NCBI GenBank assembly: GCA_937967765.1
Contig: CALCML010000090.1
Location: 1 to 9,724, forward strand
Reading direction: 5' to 3'
DNA length: 9,724 bases
From: an uncultured Carnobacterium sp.
Lineage (GTDB): Bacteria > Bacillota > Bacilli > Lactobacillales > Aerococcaceae
Shown: piece by piece, positions 1 to 5,807 of the stretch
Position numbering within the stretch: position 1 is the stretch's first letter
Layout: each line of letters begins with the position of its first letter
The notes under the pieces: generated by a model
Databases searched by the model: none
Told to the model about the DNA's origin: nothing
The model's input: the letters and a program-made list of their open reading frames with translations, nothing else
Program-made: the position numbers and the translations under genes

Positions 1-1473
1 TGTATAATCTTGAATGCGAATATTTCCAGTTTCATCTATACCGACGGCTTTTAATTGGATACGTTGAATTTCGCCTGATGCATTACGAGTCTCAACGGTT
101 ATTTTCGTTTCGACATCTTTTAGATTTGTCTTGAACGCATCAATCTTTTTAGTTAAAAACTCTTTATAGTTAGCAAAATTTGGTTCAGATACGTTATTTT
201 TCACCTTATTGAGACTAAACTTGCTGGCTGCTTTATAGGCTGTATACGCACCACCCACTAAGTTCCCGAATAGGTTCATCAGCTGTGCGGTTTCTTCGCT
301 TCCACCGAGAAGCTTTGTACCATGGTAGGCAGCTTGACCAGTTGCTAACCCTCCGACATACCCCCATGCAAACTGCCATAACCCTTGGGCAATACTTTTT
401 GTCTGGGCAATTGGTAAGTATGCCCCTGTTGTAAGAGTTAAAACACTCTCAACAGTGTTGTATATTTCACCTTTGCCTAAAAAAATTGTATCTCGAATCG
501 GATTCATCGCAAAGGATTTTCCGTCGCCAGACAATCCATAATAAATATTCTGTCCAGCTTCAACAGATTTCGCGGCTCCAAACATGAGTGTAGCTAGTGC
601 TGCATGCTTGAAAGCTGATACCACAATGGGCCACATAGTCCCACCCGATATTACTAGAGCACTAGCACTCGCAACGATCGTTAAAACGCTAAAAACAAGA
701 TTCATAGCTCCTTGCTTGCCTCGTTCTTCTGCGTAGATTGATTCTACACGCAATTGTTCCCGATCTCCCGCCTCTTGAATCTGTGGCATATGATCGTTCA
801 AATAGATTGCAGATTGTTGCGCAGCCAACATGAATCGATTCATCGACGGCAACTGACGAAAGTCTCCTACTTGATAACTTCCCATACTGCGGGCTCTACT
901 TGAATGCTCCGCTAATAAACTCTTTGTCGCTGCTAGCAATTCCTTAAACGCCTGCAAATCTTGGCGAGCATGCATCTCTTCATATTGCGTAATGGATTCG
1001 TCTAGATGCTTGATATCTTTCATCAGCTTCTCATACGTGAATTTCGTCTTTGTATGACTAGTTCCTTGGTAATTCACTAACCCTGCGACTCTGAGCTTAG
1101 CAGTTGTTAACTGTTCCAACTGTTGTTCGAATCGTTGCTTAGACTTTCCTAGGTCTGAGTATAGCCCCTTATAGACATCTTCCGGCAATTCCGCATGGTT
1201 ATGCGTATCGATTTGATAGTAGCCATCTTTATACAGTAAGAAACTTGCGATATATTCATTCATTAACAGCGTCAGCGTCTGTATGAATGTTCCATGAACT
1301 TCTGTCATATAGCTCTTCGCACTCGTCATCGCTTCCCCTTGAAGCTCACTCTGGTTTGCGAGGGAGGCAATGGACTCTTGTAGCACATCCAACGCATGGC
1401 CCCATTGTTGGATGGTTTGATTCGTTTGGCCCTGCATGGAGGTAATGTCGTTAAATTTTACGTAATAACTCAT
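1..1473 (-). CDS. LXG-domain polymorphic toxin, T7SS effector (C-terminus off window)
   Basis: Reading from the ATG at 1473, 491 codons stay open to the left edge, so the C-terminus is missing. Residues 1-215 are a long helical LXG domain beginning MSYYVKFNDI, with the signature LQG at 44-46 followed by a spaced Tyr/His pattern (AKSYMTEVH). LXG domains are T7SS targeting regions that pair with small helical proteins, which are encoded just upstream here. Residues 255-305 are hydrophobic and Ala/Gly rich. Residues 310-340 carry the NPIRDTIFLG motif typical of the pre-toxin linker of LXG proteins. A Gly-rich stretch (370-412) follows. From about 430 a charged segment (ETRNASGEIQRIQLKAVGID) begins, probably the start of the toxic domain, whose activity cannot be read here. 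The start is secure: AGGAGG at 1481-1486, 7 bases before ATG, and ATG abuts the previous stop. The immunity gene should lie past the left edge. Confidence 0.93.
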   Translation of the reverse strand, partial: MSYYVKFNDITSMQGQTNQTIQQWGHALDVLQESIASLANQSELQGEAMTSAKSYMTEVHGTFIQTLTLLMNEYIASFLLYKDGYYQIDTHNHAELPEDVYKGLYSDLGKSKQRFEQQLEQLTTAKLRVAGLVNYQGTSHTKTKFTYEKLMKDIKHLDESITQYEEMHARQDLQAFKELLAATKSLLAEHSSRARSMGSYQVGDFRQLPSMNRFMLAAQQSAIYLNDHMPQIQEAGDREQLRVESIYAEERGKQGAMNLVFSVLTIVASASALVISGGTMWPIVVSAFKHAALATLMFGAAKSVEAGQNIYYGLSGDGKSFAMNPIRDTIFLGKGEIYNTVESVLTLTTGAYLPIAQTKSIAQGLWQFAWGYVGGLATGQAAYHGTKLLGGSEETAQLMNLFGNLVGGAYTAYKAASKFSLNKVKNNVSEPNFANYKEFLTKKIDAFKTNLKDVETKITVETRNASGEIQRIQLKAVGIDETGNIRIQDYT

Positions 1474-1770
1474 TTATCGTCCTCCTAGCAGAGTGAGTCC
1501 AGACAAAACATGTCCTAGTCCTTTGTCTGTCCGTTTAAGCTCTTGTCCTGTTTCCTCCAACTGAGCAATATCTTTCTCTAACAGCGCATTATAGTTCACT
1601 ACTAATTGATATAATTCTTCAAATTGCTCCTGATAAAGATCCAGAACGGCAGATTTGGATGTTTTTTGTAGGTTTGGTTTATTTACACTCACTAAGCTAT
1701 TTTTTGAATTAGAAAGAGATAGAATATGCATTCCAAAAATAACTTCTGATAATTGAATCGTTCCGTACAT
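1474..1770 (-). CDS. DUF3130/SACOL2603-type small helical T7SS partner protein
   Basis: A 98-residue, mostly helical protein without signal peptide or membrane segment. The pattern matches my memory of the DUF3130/TIGR04197 (SACOL2603) family: an N-terminal IQL stretch, a Thr/Ser turn near 37-40, then a long helix with YxxLLxxD (NYNALLEKD, residues 59-67) and a later xxD before the tail (TDKGLG, 81-86). Members of this family lie next to LXG genes; some bind the LXG domain and form part of its secretion signal. Here the stop codon directly abuts the LXG start, with the LXG ribosome site inside this gene's last codons, so the two are probably translated together. Upstream, GGGAGGAG stands just before the ATG. 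Role as LXG targeting partner is inferred from family pattern and position; no experimental activity is implied by the sequence. Confidence 0.8.
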   Translation of the reverse strand: MYGTIQLSEVIFGMHILSLSNSKNSLVSVNKPNLQKTSKSAVLDLYQEQFEELYQLVVNYNALLEKDIAQLEETGQELKRTDKGLGHVLSGLTLLGGR

Positions 1771-1782
1771 ATTTCTCCTCCC

Positions 1783-2205
1783 TTAATTTAATAACTTTTC
1801 AATGAAATTCCCAAGATTGTTAATTTGCGTTTGGCACCAACCAATGAAGCTCTGTTGGTCTAACTTTTGATTTTCTAGACGTGTAATCTCATCACAAATT
1901 GCATCGTGAAACGCATCTAGTTCTCGTTGGCAAGCGTTAAAATCCTGCCCGAACCCCTCCCATTGATGCCCAAAGTTTTCCTTTTGCTGGCCTTTCCATT
2001 CTGGTTGGTCATCTTTACCCATCACAGAAATCTTAATCTCGTGGATTTCGCTTCGGATGTTTCCAACGGATTGTTTTGCTGAACGGAGTTTTGCCAACTT
2101 TGCATCAATCGAACTTATCGTTGCGGTAGCTTCGGAAATACTATTATAATGGGAGCTGACTTTGCCTTGAAGGTCCTCAATTTCGCGGTAGTCAATTTTC
2201 CCCAT
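1783..2205 (-). CDS. YwqH-like (DUF5082-type) helical WxG protein, LXG partner
   Basis: A 140-residue helical protein: helix 1 (about 5-60) and helix 2 (about 75-138) are separated by a turn containing EWKGQQKENF at 69-78, a WxG motif with a downstream Phe. This hairpin is the layout of WXG100-related proteins. The Ile/Leu-spaced heptads near 103-135 (ITRLENQK and following) resemble Bacillus subtilis YwqH, which precedes a second small helical protein (YwqI) and the LXG toxin YwqJ; the same order is seen here. It likely pairs with the LXG helical domain for T7SS export. Start at 2205 is supported by GGAGG lying within the final codons of the preceding gene, only 3 bases separating that stop from this ATG. 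No signal peptide is seen, as expected for T7SS clients. The exact family (DUF5082 versus DUF3958-like) is uncertain without a profile search. Confidence 0.8.
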   Translation of the reverse strand: MGKIDYREIEDLQGKVSSHYNSISEATATISSIDAKLAKLRSAKQSVGNIRSEIHEIKISVMGKDDQPEWKGQQKENFGHQWEGFGQDFNACQRELDAFHDAICDEITRLENQKLDQQSFIGWCQTQINNLGNFIEKLLN

Positions 2206-2208
2206 AAA

Positions 2209-2538
2209 TTATCCTCCAATGCCGTTAGATTCTTTTAATTCTGAAACATTCCCTTTTGGAATATCTGTTTGCTGCAACATTGCTTCGATATTCTCTAACA
2301 TGATTTCATTATCATCATCTGTGTATCCTTCTTGAACTACTTTAAAGATATCTTCATGATTGAAATAGATTAAGCTATCTCCAACCATTCCTTCTGGATA
2401 AAGGCAAGCACCATAATCGAAACGATACACTTGTCCTTTTACAGGCAATGCAATTAACCTAGCAATAATCATCATTTTCTTGACATTCCCTTTTAGAATA
2501 ACTACACTCCCTAAAGGTAACATTTTAGCTTCTGACAT
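2209..2538 (-). CDS. DUF4176-family protein, probable LXG-module accessory or chaperone
   Basis: A 109-residue protein beginning MSEAKMLPLGSVVILKG. The pattern LPLGSVVxLKGxxKKxMII, then FDYGACLYPEGM, then FNHEDIFKVVQEGY is what I recognise as DUF4176, a cytoplasmic family found repeatedly in LXG gene clusters and suggested to act as a chaperone or loading factor for the toxin. The final 25 residues are acidic and probably flexible. It is first in the four-gene cassette and is coupled to the next gene (3-base gap). I chose the ATG at 2538: it has AGGGAGG 7 bases upstream, and the family's conserved LPxGS stretch starts six residues later. The in-frame ATG at 2586, 16 codons upstream, lacks a good ribosome site and lies almost at the predicted transcription start. 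Confidence 0.88.
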   Translation of the reverse strand: MSEAKMLPLGSVVILKGNVKKMMIIARLIALPVKGQVYRFDYGACLYPEGMVGDSLIYFNHEDIFKVVQEGYTDDDNEIMLENIEAMLQQTDIPKGNVSELKESNGIGG

Positions 2539-2545
2539 TTTTAAA

Positions 2546-2552
2546 CCTCCCT
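2546..2552 (-). promoter_or_regulatory. Ribosome binding site deciding the DUF4176 start
   Basis: The minus strand reads AGGGAGG followed by seven bases and ATG at 2538. This near-ideal Shine-Dalgarno sequence lies inside the longer alternative reading frame that begins at 2586, and is the main reason for preferring the 109-residue product. Confidence 0.85.
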
Positions 2553-2596
2553 GAATATAACAAACTTTTTTATTATTACTTTGCATAATTGTCTTT

Positions 2597-2605
2597 ATTA
2601 TAGCA
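2597..2605 (-). promoter_or_regulatory. Extended -10 promoter for the LXG cassette
   Basis: The minus strand reads TGCTATAAT: a perfect TATAAT -10 box (2597-2602) with the TGn extension (2603-2605). Seventeen bases upstream is TGAATT, a poor match to TTGACA, so the site would rely on the extended -10. Transcription would start near 2590, giving an untranslated leader of roughly 50 bases before the ATG at 2538. It lies downstream of the lipase terminator, consistent with independent expression of the LXG cassette. Confidence 0.65.
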
Positions 2606-2697
2606 TAAGCACATTCACTAATTCATCCGTATTCCCCGTTTTAATTCTCAAAATACACAAAAATAATTCATCGAAAGAGTCTTAACTCTTGAATTTA

Positions 2698-2814
2698 CTA
2701 GATAATTACGGGATTGCATCCAAATATTTGTTGTGAATCGTAATAATATAGCTTTTTCTCAATTGGCTGATTTGGTTTAATCATATACTTAATAAGACTA
2801 CCGCTTTTTGCCCC
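2698..2814 (-). pseudogene. Possible remnant of a coding sequence (C-terminal fragment)
   Basis: After a TAA at 2815-2817 the minus strand stays open for 38 codons to a TAG at 2698-2700. The peptide includes MIKPNQPIEKKLYYYD and ends QQIFGCNPVII. Its composition (Pro, Gln, Tyr, Gly, Asn mixed with Lys/Glu) looks more like folded protein than the Leu/Phe/Lys/Ile-biased output of random AT-rich DNA. The only internal ATG (2784) would give 28 residues and has no clear ribosome site. Between two effector cassettes, a leftover end of a toxin, immunity or accessory gene is plausible. I do not recognise the family, and it may be a chance open stretch. Confidence 0.3.
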
Positions 2815-2872
2815 TTAATTAATCTCTATAAAAAATAATTTATCTTAAAAAGTTTTTAATTAAAATTTTTGT

Positions 2873-2901
2873 ACCAAAAATGATACATTTGCATTTTTGG
2901 T
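2873..2901. repeat. Perfect 10-bp inverted repeat, 9-base spacer
   Basis: ACCAAAAATG at 2873-2882 is matched by CATTTTTGGT at 2892-2901. No T run directly follows on either strand, so it does not look like an intrinsic terminator. It could be an operator-like dyad, a weak RNA hairpin, or chance in AT-rich DNA. Confidence 0.55.
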
Positions 2902-2973
2902 TCATTCCAAAACCAATAAAGATCTCTCGTTATGGCATAAATTCAATAATCTACTCAGCGCTTGATAAGTTAT

Positions 2974-3011
2974 AAAAAAAGAAGGAATTAAACAAATCGC
3001 TTAATTCCTTC
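2974..3011 (-). terminator. Intrinsic terminator after the lipase effector gene
   Basis: On the minus strand an 11-bp perfect stem (GAAGGAATTAA, 9-base loop, TTAATTCCTTC; arms 3001-3011 and 2981-2991) is followed at once by seven T residues (2974-2980). It begins 12 bases past the stop codon of the lipase gene, ending the essC-lipoprotein-lipase unit and separating it from the LXG cassette. Confidence 0.92.
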
Positions 3012-3023
3012 CTTGTGGTCTTG

Positions 3024-5417
3024 CTAATTTAAAGTAAAAGTAGCTTCGGTATTTGGACCTGCGCTTGAAGCAACATAGTCACTATATTCATTATCACCGA
3101 AACAATCATTTACAAATCGTACATAGTATCTAATCAGCTGATGTGTTTGGGAAAGTTTCGCTTTCAATGTCGAGATCGCGCTAGCTTGCATTCCCTCTGC
3201 CTCCATCACTTGAATCACGTGATTTAACTCTTGTCTAAGTCGATTCGCGATAGCAGCCACCAGATTCTGACCTTTCACAATCTCATCCAAATCAAAGGCA
3301 CGGTAAACACCCTCTTCAATAATGGGTTTTAATTGAGGTTCAAGAAGCACCATCGAATTATTAACATCTCGAATTTGCCAGATAACATGTTCAATACGCT
3401 CCATCGCAGGAATAATATGTGATTGCAGTCCTTGAACACTCTCTTTTGCTCTAGCTGGATACAATTGTTCTAATTTTCCCCAGTAAGTCTCAGGAGAAAC
3501 ACTTGGTTTTACAGTCAAATCGCCTAACAGATTGTAATTATCTTTAATTTCTCGAACAAATACACTCTCGTTGAAATCAGAACTAATCTTAGCCACTAAT
3601 TCCTTCAATCTACTCTTTTCTGACATAATCGCTTGGAGTCCACTTACAAGTTTATTTAGTGAATTACTATATGCATTTTCAACTTTCTTCGCATATTCTG
3701 AACTGCGCTTTTCTACTTGTTTATCAAAAGCTTGGAGCACATCTTTTACATCATCAAAAATTCCATCTCGCTCAAGATATGCCTTATAGTTAGCCGGAAC
3801 TGTTTCTCCTATTCCTAATCTAGGAGAAACAGTTCCCTCTTCTAGATGTTGGCCTAACCAAGCATCAATTTGTTCAAAATTCTCTGCTACACCATTGATG
3901 AAATCAATTATATTCATAATTTCTGCTGTGATTTCTGTGGTATTCTTGGCAATAACTTCTAACACAACCGTTAATGATTCCCTGATTCCATCGAGCTTCC
4001 CTTCGCGAAGGCCTTCCCCTTCAAAGATTGTTACACTATCTTTAAGTAATTTTTGAGTTTCTTCTTCTATGACTTCCCAGGATTTCATCAAAGTTGGCGT
4101 GCTATCACCTGCGATAGAGGAAACTCCCTCAATTCTCTCATGATGAATTTTCTTCGACAACTCCCCACAAGATAACTTCAACCTGTACAAATCTGTATTG
4201 TATCGTCCATACTGAATTGGCAAGCCGTTTACAAGAGCTTCTTGAGTAGAATAGAACCTCGTGTTATCAAGTTTTGCTGTGTACGTAGCATCATTCAAAA
4301 TTTGACGATTTTTCATTATAACTCCAACTGTATCATGAAGTTTAAACAATACATATGGAAGCCCAGCTTCTTTAAAAACTGATTTAATAGATTCGGAAAT
4401 TTCTTCTTTTCGTTCGTTAAAATTTTCTCCTATCTTATCGTTTTTATTTCTACTTGCCTCTAAAATCTTCACAATATAGGCCATATCTTCTAGCCGATTG
4501 GTTATATTTGTTTTTAGAATACGTAATAATTCTGGATTTACTTGAATCTTATCTCCACTACTAATCCAGTTTTCATCCGCACTTAGCAAATCCCTGGGTT
4601 TAGGATCTATTCCTTTAACATGAAAATCGACCGTTCCATCTCCATCTATGTCAATATCTTTCTTTGCAGTCTCCCTTACAACATCTCCATTACCATGGAT
4701 AAGCTGCTGCAGCTGGTTGAATTTCAAATATGTTAAATCATGTGTATACGGTGCAAATCCATAGTCCAGATGTATCCCGGTAACCGTTGCATTCCCCGTA
4801 ATCCCACCGATATAATCATAATTACCTCGGTAGTTCTTGAATTGTTCAGGATGAGCTCTCATATACGCAAGTTCTTCAGGAGTTATCATATTATGAATAT
4901 CCGGACCATGAGAACCCATATTGTCCCATCCATTTTTTAATGCAACAAACATTGCAAGAGATTCTCCCAATGAATGCCCTGTTGTTGTAATTTGTGCATT
5001 ACGGTATTGCTTACGAACCTCTTCTGCAAAACGAAGAGCAGAGACCGCTTGCGATTCAACTACTTTTCCTCTATTATTTGAATCTACATAAGCCATTCTG
5101 TCTGTATTACCATAACCTATCATCTGTACATCAGTTGTTGTATCTCTGCGATCCTCAGCATTAGTCCCCGCATACGTGATTGTTATTTGAGAAAAATCTG
5201 GTTGTCCATCAGCCCCAATGGGAGCAACCGCCATCGCTTGCATCCCATTTTCTTGGTTGTCTTCGACTTTTAATATTTTGAAACTACCCAATTGAGGGTT
5301 AGATAAATCATAAGGTTGAATAGAGTTTTCTTTTAGTCTCCCCGTGTAGTCCTTTCTAAATGAGTCTAACTGATATACCTGATCAGAAATAGATTTATTT
5401 TTTTCATCTGTTAACAT
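3024..5417 (-). CDS. tslA: TslA-like reverse-architecture T7SS lipase effector
   Basis: A 797-residue protein with no signal peptide. Residues 40-290 form an alpha/beta-hydrolase (lipase class 3-like) domain: ITYAGTN (oxyanion-side strand, 79-85) and the nucleophile elbow TGHSLGES with Ser149. Asp201 (DYIGG) and His226 (YTHDL) are my best guesses for the rest of the triad. Residues 254-264 carry a DxDxDGDGxxD calcium-loop-like motif. Residues 300-797 are almost all helical, with long amphipathic stretches. A hydrolase in front and a helical targeting region behind is the reverse of LXG toxins and fits TslA, a T7SS phospholipase A with antibacterial activity described in Staphylococcus aureus and found across Bacillota. 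The start (ATG, AGGTGG 6 bases upstream) overlaps the lipoprotein stop as TAATG. No small helical partner genes adjoin it. A perfect 16-bp inverted repeat lies inside the gene. Confidence 0.82.
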   Translation of the reverse strand: MLTDEKNKSISDQVYQLDSFRKDYTGRLKENSIQPYDLSNPQLGSFKILKVEDNQENGMQAMAVAPIGADGQPDFSQITITYAGTNAEDRRDTTTDVQMIGYGNTDRMAYVDSNNRGKVVESQAVSALRFAEEVRKQYRNAQITTTGHSLGESLAMFVALKNGWDNMGSHGPDIHNMITPEELAYMRAHPEQFKNYRGNYDYIGGITGNATVTGIHLDYGFAPYTHDLTYLKFNQLQQLIHGNGDVVRETAKKDIDIDGDGTVDFHVKGIDPKPRDLLSADENWISSGDKIQVNPELLRILKTNITNRLEDMAYIVKILEASRNKNDKIGENFNERKEEISESIKSVFKEAGLPYVLFKLHDTVGVIMKNRQILNDATYTAKLDNTRFYSTQEALVNGLPIQYGRYNTDLYRLKLSCGELSKKIHHERIEGVSSIAGDSTPTLMKSWEVIEEETQKLLKDSVTIFEGEGLREGKLDGIRESLTVVLEVIAKNTTEITAEIMNIIDFINGVAENFEQIDAWLGQHLEEGTVSPRLGIGETVPANYKAYLERDGIFDDVKDVLQAFDKQVEKRSSEYAKKVENAYSNSLNKLVSGLQAIMSEKSRLKELVAKISSDFNESVFVREIKDNYNLLGDLTVKPSVSPETYWGKLEQLYPARAKESVQGLQSHIIPAMERIEHVIWQIRDVNNSMVLLEPQLKPIIEEGVYRAFDLDEIVKGQNLVAAIANRLRQELNHVIQVMEAEGMQASAISTLKAKLSQTHQLIRYYVRFVNDCFGDNEYSDYVASSAGPNTEATFTLN
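3796..3836. repeat. Perfect 16-bp inverted repeat inside the lipase gene
   Basis: GGAACTGTTTCTCCTA (3796-3811) is exactly complementary in reverse to TAGGAGAAACAGTTCC (3821-3836), with a 9-base loop. It encodes residues about 528-541 (GTVSPRLGIGETVP), a Pro/Gly linker between helical segments. The mRNA would form a strong hairpin, with no following U run. Such a perfect repeat in coding sequence is very unlikely by chance. Confidence 0.9.
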
Positions 5418-5794
5418 TATCTTCCACCTATATATTTAATCTTAATTTTGGATAACGAAATATCTCCTTCAAGTACTTTTTCCCGCTTTATTTCTTTAAA
5501 TTCCTCTATTGGACCTAATAATAGTTCTCCTTCTTTTTCATTCAGAAAATTTTGATTACTAATTAACATCGAAATTTCTTTATTTTCATCATCATTTATT
5601 TTGACATTAAGAATGTAACTTCCTGTACTCTCATTTTTTGTAAAACTTAAGAACTCGATTTCTTGGATATCATAATTTCTATAGATACGAGTTGCTATAT
5701 TATCTTGTTGCTCTTTCGTAATCTTAGGTTTTGAACACCCAACAATTAGAAATGTACTAAACAAAATAGCAACTAACTTTAATACCTTCTTCAT
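5417..5794 (-). CDS. Small lipoprotein, probable immunity protein to the lipase effector (TilA-like)
   Basis: A 125-residue protein with a lipoprotein signal: positively charged MKKVLK, a hydrophobic stretch (7-18) and lipobox IVGC with Cys20 as the predicted lipidation site. The mature part is about 105 residues, rich in Lys/Glu/Ile, with likely alternating strands in its second half (SYILNVKI, ISMLIS). It would be anchored on the outer face of the cytoplasmic membrane. There it could meet an incoming phospholipase, as TilA does for TslA in S. aureus. The immunity role is inferred from the lipoprotein class and from its one-base overlap (TAATG) with the lipase gene; I do not recognise the sequence itself. 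Start is well supported: AGGAGG at 5802-5807 with 7-base spacing, overlapping the essC stop. An Ess accessory role is the alternative. Confidence 0.82.
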   Translation of the reverse strand: MKKVLKLVAILFSTFLIVGCSKPKITKEQQDNIATRIYRNYDIQEIEFLSFTKNESTGSYILNVKINDDENKEISMLISNQNFLNEKEGELLLGPIEEFKEIKREKVLEGDISLSKIKIKYIGGR

Positions 5795-5807
5795 CCTTCC
5801 GCCTCCT

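Larger units (their letters stand above)
2539..3023. other. Intergenic region separating the essC-lipase unit from the LXG cassette
   Basis: About 485 AT-rich bases. From right to left it holds the terminator of the lipase gene, a 10-bp inverted repeat, a short open stretch that may be a gene remnant, a 6-bp-stem hairpin (2675-2690, AAGAGT/ACTCTT with a 4-base loop and no adjacent T run), and a promoter for the LXG cassette. I see no convincing complete gene on either strand and no tRNA-like or CRISPR-like structure. Confidence 0.7.

Noticed and set aside
442..459. AACACT/AGTGTT hairpin in the LXG gene
   Set aside because: A 6-bp stem is common by chance and has no accompanying signal.
2584..2586. 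ATG at 2586 as start of the DUF4176 gene
   Set aside because: No ribosome site precedes it, it lies at the predicted transcription start, and a strong ribosome site serves the ATG at 2538.
4000..4011. 12-bp palindrome CCTTCGCGAAGG in the lipase gene
   Set aside because: A 12-bp palindrome is expected a few times by chance in a window of this size.
3571..4940. Plus-strand open frames within the lipase gene
   Set aside because: They are antisense to a clear reading frame, with Ser/Phe/Ile-rich shadow composition and no start signals.
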